This document shows positions 59,275 through 64,000 of a stretch of DNA of 64,000 nt, piece after piece; the stretch's first letter is position 1, and every line of letters starts with the position of its first letter. The translations under genes were made by a program, and so were the position numbers. The notes beneath the pieces are model-generated. The model was not told the origin of the DNA. It made no database searches and saw nothing but the letters and a program-made list of their open reading frames with translations. The DNA is from Dactylis glomerata (taxonomy: Eukaryota > Streptophyta > Magnoliopsida > Poales > Poaceae), in NCBI GenBank assembly GCA_007115705.1, contig QXEO01000432.1, forward strand, positions 496,001-560,000. Direction: 5' to 3'.

Positions 59275-61093
59275 TTTTGGTTGCCACGGATTTACTCTTG
59301 TTTCTGATTTCCACCATAAATTTCAAAAATTCAAAAAATAGCCCCAAATTGCCTCGAATTTGATCTCTGGATTTGTTGAGTTTTTTGTGGTATTGATCCA
59401 TAGATTTGATGTCTTGGGTGTTGATCTACATTTCCACAAATTTTCTAGCCCCAATTCCTTGTATTTCTCCCGGAATCGACGATTTTTTATCCCATTTTCC
59501 GCTCAAATCGAAGAACTTCACGACCAGGATTTCTCAAAAAAGTGCGAGCCAGAAAAAGCCAGACCGCAGACTGGCTAAAGCCGGCGCACCGGCTAAAGCC
59601 GGCCCAGGACCGGCTAAAGCCGGCCTGGCCTCGGGTCAACGCCTTCGCATCCGATCGATCCTGCTCGCTCTGCCTCGCTCCCGCATCGCCCCGATCGCCT
59701 CTAGCTCGCTCTCGCATCCCGCGCCTCCCCAGCCTTCCTGGCCAAGCCGACATAGCACCGCACCGCAGCGCCTCCCGCCCCGCCTAGCTCGCCAATCCTC
59801 CTCCGTGCTCCAGCTCCTCCCTGCCGCCCCACGCACCTACACGCAGGCCCCGCGCCAGCAGAAGCACGACCGCCCTCGCTCGCCCTCCTCTACCCATGCC
59901 CAGCTCGCTAGGCCTTGCCCTGGCCCAGCGCCACCCCCGCCGGCCCCACGCACCCACCAGCTCACAGCGCCACAGCCACCTGCATCTCATCTCATAGCGC
60001 CACCGGCCACCTGCTACCTCGCATCACTCCACGCGCAGCTCCGCCCGAGTTCTGAGCAGAGACCGGCTAAAGCCATTCCAAACCGGCTAAAGCCGGTATA
60101 CTTCGTCCAACACCATTTTCACACTCACTTTTGACATTGTTTTAACACCATATTACCCCTTGTGACATCCTTTTGACAACTTTTGTGAGTCATTTTTGCC
60201 CCAAATTTTTGGGAATGGACGTGTGTGTTCGGGTTTTGGTTTTTGCGTGTCGTGTTCGTGCCAAGTAATACCGTGCCTACATCAACATCGTGACGACGGC
60301 ATCGGCACACCCGAACTTCGACTAGTCTTTTGACTCCATCTTCATCGACATCACCGCAAGTTGTGTGTTTTGACACTGCATAGGTATAACTTGCACCACC
60401 TTTGTAACCCCTTTTATTCCTTTGTGTACCTATCCTATTGAGAGTGGCTTTTCGAGTGTTGCGAAGCATTGCACAAGTGTTCACAACCGTGAGAGGGTTT
60501 GTGTGTGTGCGTAATGTTGAGCAAAGCTCCGAAGCAAGCTCGGTGATATACATAGATAACAAATAAGCTTTTAAGCATAGAATCGCACAAAATACCAAAA
60601 AGAGTGTGTGTTCCACCGATACAAAGGAGTTCAAAGCTTGTAAGCGCAAAGAGAGAAAAGAGAAGAGTGGCATCTTGTGCAAATCTTGTTGCTTCTTTCT
60701 TATGCAACCAAGCTACGGTCTCTCTTGCGTTGGCGTGACACCGAGCTAATAGTCTTCGTTAGGACCATTTTGTTTCTTGCTCACTTCCTTGGTCACGCTA
60801 ACCCCATTATATCTTTTTGTGTGTGTTTCCGTGTTTCCTTGACGTAGATCATCGTTCTTGACATTTTCCTTTGGATTTTACCCACATTTGACAATAGACT
60901 TTTCTTTTGATCATTTCGTTTGGCATTTCCATATTTCTTACCCATCCACTATATAGCCTTTTGCATGTGTTCTAACTTGTGCACCACGGTTGTCCTTCGA
61001 TGTTTCATCCATTCAATAGTTTATACGGGAAGTGTTCTAATTATAGTTTTCTAACCACCCCACTTTCCACAATATACCTCTAGCTTTGTGACC
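59275..61093 (+). other. Leader of element A
   Basis: No supported gene. Three palindrome motifs at about 59570-59624 and two at 60061-60100 bracket a GC-rich cassette (about 59625-60060) that does not match those of B or H. From 60110 to the start codon it again matches B and H. Confidence 0.7.
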
Positions 61094-62253
61094 ATGTCTA
61101 GGGATGAGTTCAACGCACGACGAGCCGCCATGGACAAAAAGCTCGCCGACTCCTACCGACAACTTGATGACCACCGCCACGCCGTCGACAAGAACATCGC
61201 CGACCTCAACCTTCACATGAACAAACGGTTCGATGACGTCGATGCAAATCTTCAACAACTTCTTCATCAAAGTCACCGCTTAAAGTCGCATTCATCAAGA
61301 TCTTCACGCTCCAACCATGGGGGTAACCATGAGTGCCATCGACAACCTCACCCTCAAGAGCATGGTGCAAACCATCAACAAAATCTTGATAGCCTATGTG
61401 AGAGGAAGAAACCTACCCCATGCAAGGATGAGAGCCACTTACACATTGAGAGCAAGAGTGATACACCACATGAGTTGAGTGAGGACATTTTGCTTTCTAA
61501 CAACTTAACCTCTACTCCTCTTGTGTTGTCTTCTTCTTGGCTACGTTGCTCGGATAATGATGATGTACTTTTCATGGAGATGAGGGACTCCACTATATGT
61601 GAGATGAGTGAATCCACTATATGTGAGATGAGTGAATCCACTATATGTGAGAGTGAATGATTCCACTTTGAGGGCATGAGTGATACATCGAGTGAGACAA
61701 GAGTGGTAGTTGATAGGTTAAGTGAGGCCATTTCGATTTCTAACAACTTACCCTCTACCTCGAGTGTGTTCTCTCATGTTGCAATAGACTCCTTGGATGA
61801 AGCGACGCCAACCTTGGACAAGATGTACATGGTGCAACATGATGATACCACACCATGCTTAGAACATGATGAGCATGTCGGCCACATGGAGCTTCCTATT
61901 TCCACAATACCTACCTGAAAGGAGTGCGAGTACAAAGGTAACAACATAGGTGTTAATGATGCCATGATTCCCCTAGTGGATATGAACATGTTAAGCTATG
62001 AGTGCTTCACTTTATCTCCTATTGCATGCAATATGTTGAACAATTGCTCTTTCCCATGTATTGCTTGCAATGATGACAATGATGCTTGTGTTGTGACAAC
62101 CTTGTCGAATAATTGCTCTTTCTCTAGGTTTGTCGACAACAAGGATAAAATTTTGAACATGTTTTGTGCGCAATGCTTGCAATTTTCTTCCATTAATGCA
62201 ACCAAAATGTTGAACAATTGCTCTTTCAATGCTTGGTTTCTAATAATGTTAAT
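61094..62253 (+). pseudogene. Cys-Ser-Phe repeat protein of element A, N-terminal part
   Basis: The start is the ATG at 61094 (context GTGACCATGT, shared by all three copies). Residues 1-60 are rich in charged heptads (AAMDKKLADSYRQLDDHRHA, LHMNKRFDDVDANLQQLL), predicting a coiled coil. An Arg/Ser/His-rich stretch follows, then three STICEMSE units. In-frame TGA codons at 61658 (Cys in B) and 61916 (Ser in B) interrupt it. Three Asn-Cys-Ser-Phe units lie at 62039-62230. A one-base loss near 62228 moves the frame into the downstream ORF. No known domain is recognised. Confidence 0.72.
61582..61657 (+). repeat. 24-bp in-frame tandem repeat, about 3 copies
   Basis: Units of CCACTATATGTGAGATGAGT plus four bases, each encoding STICEMSE; compare five units in B and two in H. 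Confidence 0.85.
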
Positions 62254-64000
62254 ATGTTTGACAATGAGAAGGCCCCTATAGCTCTCTCAATAAATGAAGA
62301 TTTTGCATTTGCGCATGATAAGCATGTTTTCACACATTCATTGCATAATCACCATGAATATTATGATATCTTGCTTGGTGCTAATGGTGATGTGCAAATA
62401 AAGAGATGCATCATGATGGATGATGTATTCATCTACCATGCACACATGTTGTTTTTGCTATCTTTGGTGTGTGAAGGTACGCGGACAAAAACGTCAACTT
62501 CGATTGAGCACGAGTTGGCGAAAAGAGCTCTTGAGAGCATAATACTTGTGAGTTCAAACTCGAACTCCACTCGCTTACCCTTCACATGCTTTGCATACAA
62601 CATGTTGACCACTTTCTCTTCCATATGGTTTCTTTGCAAGCATGTTGATAACTCTTGTACCACTTGTGACAATCATGCTCCCATGATATTGAACATTGAT
62701 GCTTTATGTGTAGCAACATACATGTGGAACAATTTCTCTTTGTTTTGTTTTGTGTGCAACCACATTGCTATATTGGTCATGACTTGTCACATGTGTTACC
62801 GCTTTGAGTTCATTGGTGTTGCATCCAACAAGTTGACAAATTGCTCTTTCTTTTGGTTGGGATACATAACCACTTGTGATAATGATGTTTTCTTCTACTT
62901 TTGGATGAATATGATTTGTGTTGCAACAAATATGAGAAAAACTTGTTCTTTCCTATGGTTTGTTTGCACACATGTTGATGATGATTTTGACATCTTGCCG
63001 TATGTGTTTTTGCCAAACTCTCCTCTTATTGCTTCAAGGATGTTGACTACATGCTCTTTCCAAAGCCTTGAGTGCAATAATATGCATATCTTTCAACATG
63101 AGATGGACACCATGGTCTTCTCAAATTTTGATGGAGTTTTTGTGTTCCCACATTTGGAAGATGTTCAAACAATTTGCTTACATATAGACCTTGCATATGC
63201 ATTCCCTTTATTATACTTGTGTTGTGCTAATTGTGTTGTGAACATGATTGGACATGTCCTTGATGATATGGTCCCCTATCACGCACACACATACTTTGCT
63301 TGGTCTTTCTTGTGCGTAGGTACACGTGGATACTATTGGTGGATGTGCTCCCACAAGTGGTTTCAATCAATCACTTCTACAATGAGAGCACATCAACAAC
63401 TTTGTAAGGTGACCTCCTTCTACTCACGACCTCATGCCATAAACTCCAAGAATTGGCTACTCTTTGAGTGTTGTTTTGCTTTGCTTGTGACCTTTGTAGG
63501 CCTCATGGAAGGTGAAGGAACATTGAAGAGTTGCCAAACCAATCTTTGCAAGAACGACAACAAGGCGAAATCCAACTACAAGCGCCTACATCTACCTCCC
63601 CTACATGATGATGTTGAGTCAACGTCGAGGACGATGTTCTTTGAAGAGGGGGGAGATGATGCGGGGTGGCCTTCGGACACCACCGCATCATGTGCGTCAA
63701 CACTCAAGTCCGACATTATCGAGGTGTGGAAGAGAAGGAAGAAGAAGAACCACCGGAAAGAAGCTTGGAAGCACCGCAAGAAGAGGGGGCAGCTAAAGCT
63801 GGACCGACTAAAGCCGGTCCCACACCGGCTAAAGCTGGCCCCACCGGCTATAGCCGGACTGAACACCAGCTATAGCCGGCCTACCCGAGTCAGCTATGTC
63901 TTGGCCTTGAAGCCACCTATGTTATCTATCTCCCTAGTGACCAAACTACCCCTAGCTCGTGGCTGCCTATATATATGGGTCACTCTCCCCCTCCCTAGGA
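62254..64000 (+). CDS. Cys-Ser-Phe repeat protein of element A, C-terminal part running into the 3' LTR
   Basis: This frame has no stop from the ATG at 62254 to the window edge: 582 codons. It holds five further repeat units with starts near 62605, 62728, 62836, 62938 and 63046, the last four spaced 102-108 bases. Their consensus is roughly xVAxNxLxNCSFxWxxxC followed by Asp/Asn. It then passes the PPT (FFEEGGDD), enters the LTR at 63657 and gives a Lys/Arg-rich tail (WKRRKKKNHRKEAWK) followed by palindrome-encoded RLKP units. By comparison with the 5' LTR the stop should lie about 20 bases past the edge. The Lys/Arg cluster could bind nucleic acid or act as a nuclear signal (inference). The function is unknown. 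Confidence 0.68.
   Translation, partial: MFDNEKAPIALSINEDFAFAHDKHVFTHSLHNHHEYYDILLGANGDVQIKRCIMMDDVFIYHAHMLFLLSLVCEGTRTKTSTSIEHELAKRALESIILVSSNSNSTRLPFTCFAYNMLTTFSSIWFLCKHVDNSCTTCDNHAPMILNIDALCVATYMWNNFSLFCFVCNHIAILVMTCHMCYRFEFIGVASNKLTNCSFFWLGYITTCDNDVFFYFWMNMICVATNMRKTCSFLWFVCTHVDDDFDILPYVFLPNSPLIASRMLTTCSFQSLECNNMHIFQHEMDTMVFSNFDGVFVFPHLEDVQTICLHIDLAYAFPLLYLCCANCVVNMIGHVLDDMVPYHAHTYFAWSFLCVGTRGYYWWMCSHKWFQSITSTMRAHQQLCKVTSFYSRPHAINSKNWLLFECCFALLVTFVGLMEGEGTLKSCQTNLCKNDNKAKSNYKRLHLPPLHDDVESTSRTMFFEEGGDDAGWPSDTTASCASTLKSDIIEVWKRRKKKNHRKEAWKHRKKRGQLKLDRLKPVPHRLKLAPPAIAGLNTSYSRPTRVSYVLALKPPMLSISLVTKLPLARGCLYIWVTLPLPR
63643..63656 (+). other. Polypurine tract of element A
   Basis: GAAGAGGGGGGAGA directly precedes the LTR start TGATGCGGGG; it is also in frame as Glu-Glu-Gly-Gly-Asp. 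Confidence 0.88.
63657..64000 (+). repeat. 3' LTR of element A (partial)
   Basis: It matches 58489-58826 of the 5' LTR, with a six-base and a one-base length difference near the palindromes; it continues outside the window. Confidence 0.92.

Larger units (their letters stand above)
46247..64000 (-). mobile_element. Element K: CRM-like chromovirus, 5' end outside window, with nested J and A
   Basis: The left LTR end TGATATGG lies at 46247-46254. J then interrupts, and the LTR resumes at 54206 (the J target duplication TATGG/TACGG) to 55152. Pol and protease read leftward from 58488 to 54876. At 58489 element A interrupts, and the rest of K's gag, leader and 5' LTR must lie beyond the right edge. 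K is related to D and J but clearly more diverged. Confidence 0.8.
58489..64000 (+). mobile_element. Element A: best-preserved copy of the A/B/H non-autonomous family
   Basis: The 5' LTR is 58489-59259, PBS 59262, leader to 61093, gene from 61094, PPT 63643-63656, and 3' LTR from 63657 past the edge. The interior is 4.4 kb and has no gag zinc knuckle, protease, RT or integrase. It interrupts K; the left target duplication would be ACTAT (58484-58488). No autonomous relative with the same LTR is in the window. Confidence 0.9.

Noticed and set aside
59406..60134. 242-codon open frame in the leader of A
   Set aside because: It spans the non-conserved GC-rich cassette and has no start context or homologue in the other copies.
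1..64000. CRISPR array, phage or bacterial operon
   Set aside because: No regularly spaced short repeats with unique spacers and no bacterial gene; the motif arrays are LTR-linked palindromes and coding minisatellites.

Overview
The window looks like an intergenic retrotransposon block from a large grass genome. I infer a Pooideae-type cereal or forage grass from CRM-, Tekay- and Tat-type Ty3/gypsy polyproteins, a BARE/Angela-like Copia LTR and a cereal Au-like SINE; the species cannot be named. I found no host gene, rRNA, tRNA gene or CRISPR array. Nearly every base belongs to an LTR element or an LTR fragment, and boundaries below were set by eye from TG..CA ends, target-site duplications (TSDs), primer-binding sites (PBS) and polypurine tracts (PPT).

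Left block (1-25559) is a nest of five levels. Tat-type element I (+; 3' part 21368-25559, with an antisense accessory gene) holds Tekay-type chromovirus G (+; 16514-21367). G is broken by Tat-type element F (-; 10291-16513, with a second RNase H). F is broken by element B (-; 1-10290). B in turn holds the gag-only element C (+; 5529-9318, TSD GAAAT) and a CRM-type solo LTR (2650-3575, TSD ACTTA).

Middle block (25577-46246) is a mosaic. It holds a truncated second copy of the B family (H, -; 25577-29533), an F-type LTR piece (29534-30002), a CRM-type LTR lacking its first bases (30003-30908) and a Copia LTR split by the full-length CRM-like element D (-; 31293-43040, TSD CTGTG). D's reverse transcriptase is split by the gag-only element E (-; 34285-37906, TSD AATGT). 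Next to it lies a decayed transposon-type ORF and a SIRE/Maximus-like 3' region (44264-46246).

Right block (46247-64000) is CRM-like element K (-). Its 3' LTR is interrupted by relative J (-; 46255-54205), which carries a 149-bp SINE (48619-48767). Its gag-protease region is interrupted by element A (+; 58489 to beyond the edge), a third copy of the B family.

The most unusual system is the A/B/H family: LTRs of about 770 bp, an initiator-Met-type PBS, no recognisable gag zinc knuckle, protease, RT or integrase, and instead one long protein. That protein has an N-terminal coiled coil, an Arg/Ser/His-rich stretch, an in-frame 24-bp minisatellite, about eight degenerate Cys-Ser-Phe repeats and a Lys/Arg-rich tail that is read through the PPT into the LTR. 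Arrays of the palindrome CCGGCT(A/T)(A/T)AGCCGG sit in the LTRs and bracket a GC-rich leader cassette that differs in every copy. C, E and A/B/H share TGAT..ATCA termini and the Met-type PBS with D, J and K, so I infer that they borrow machinery from the CRM-like elements.
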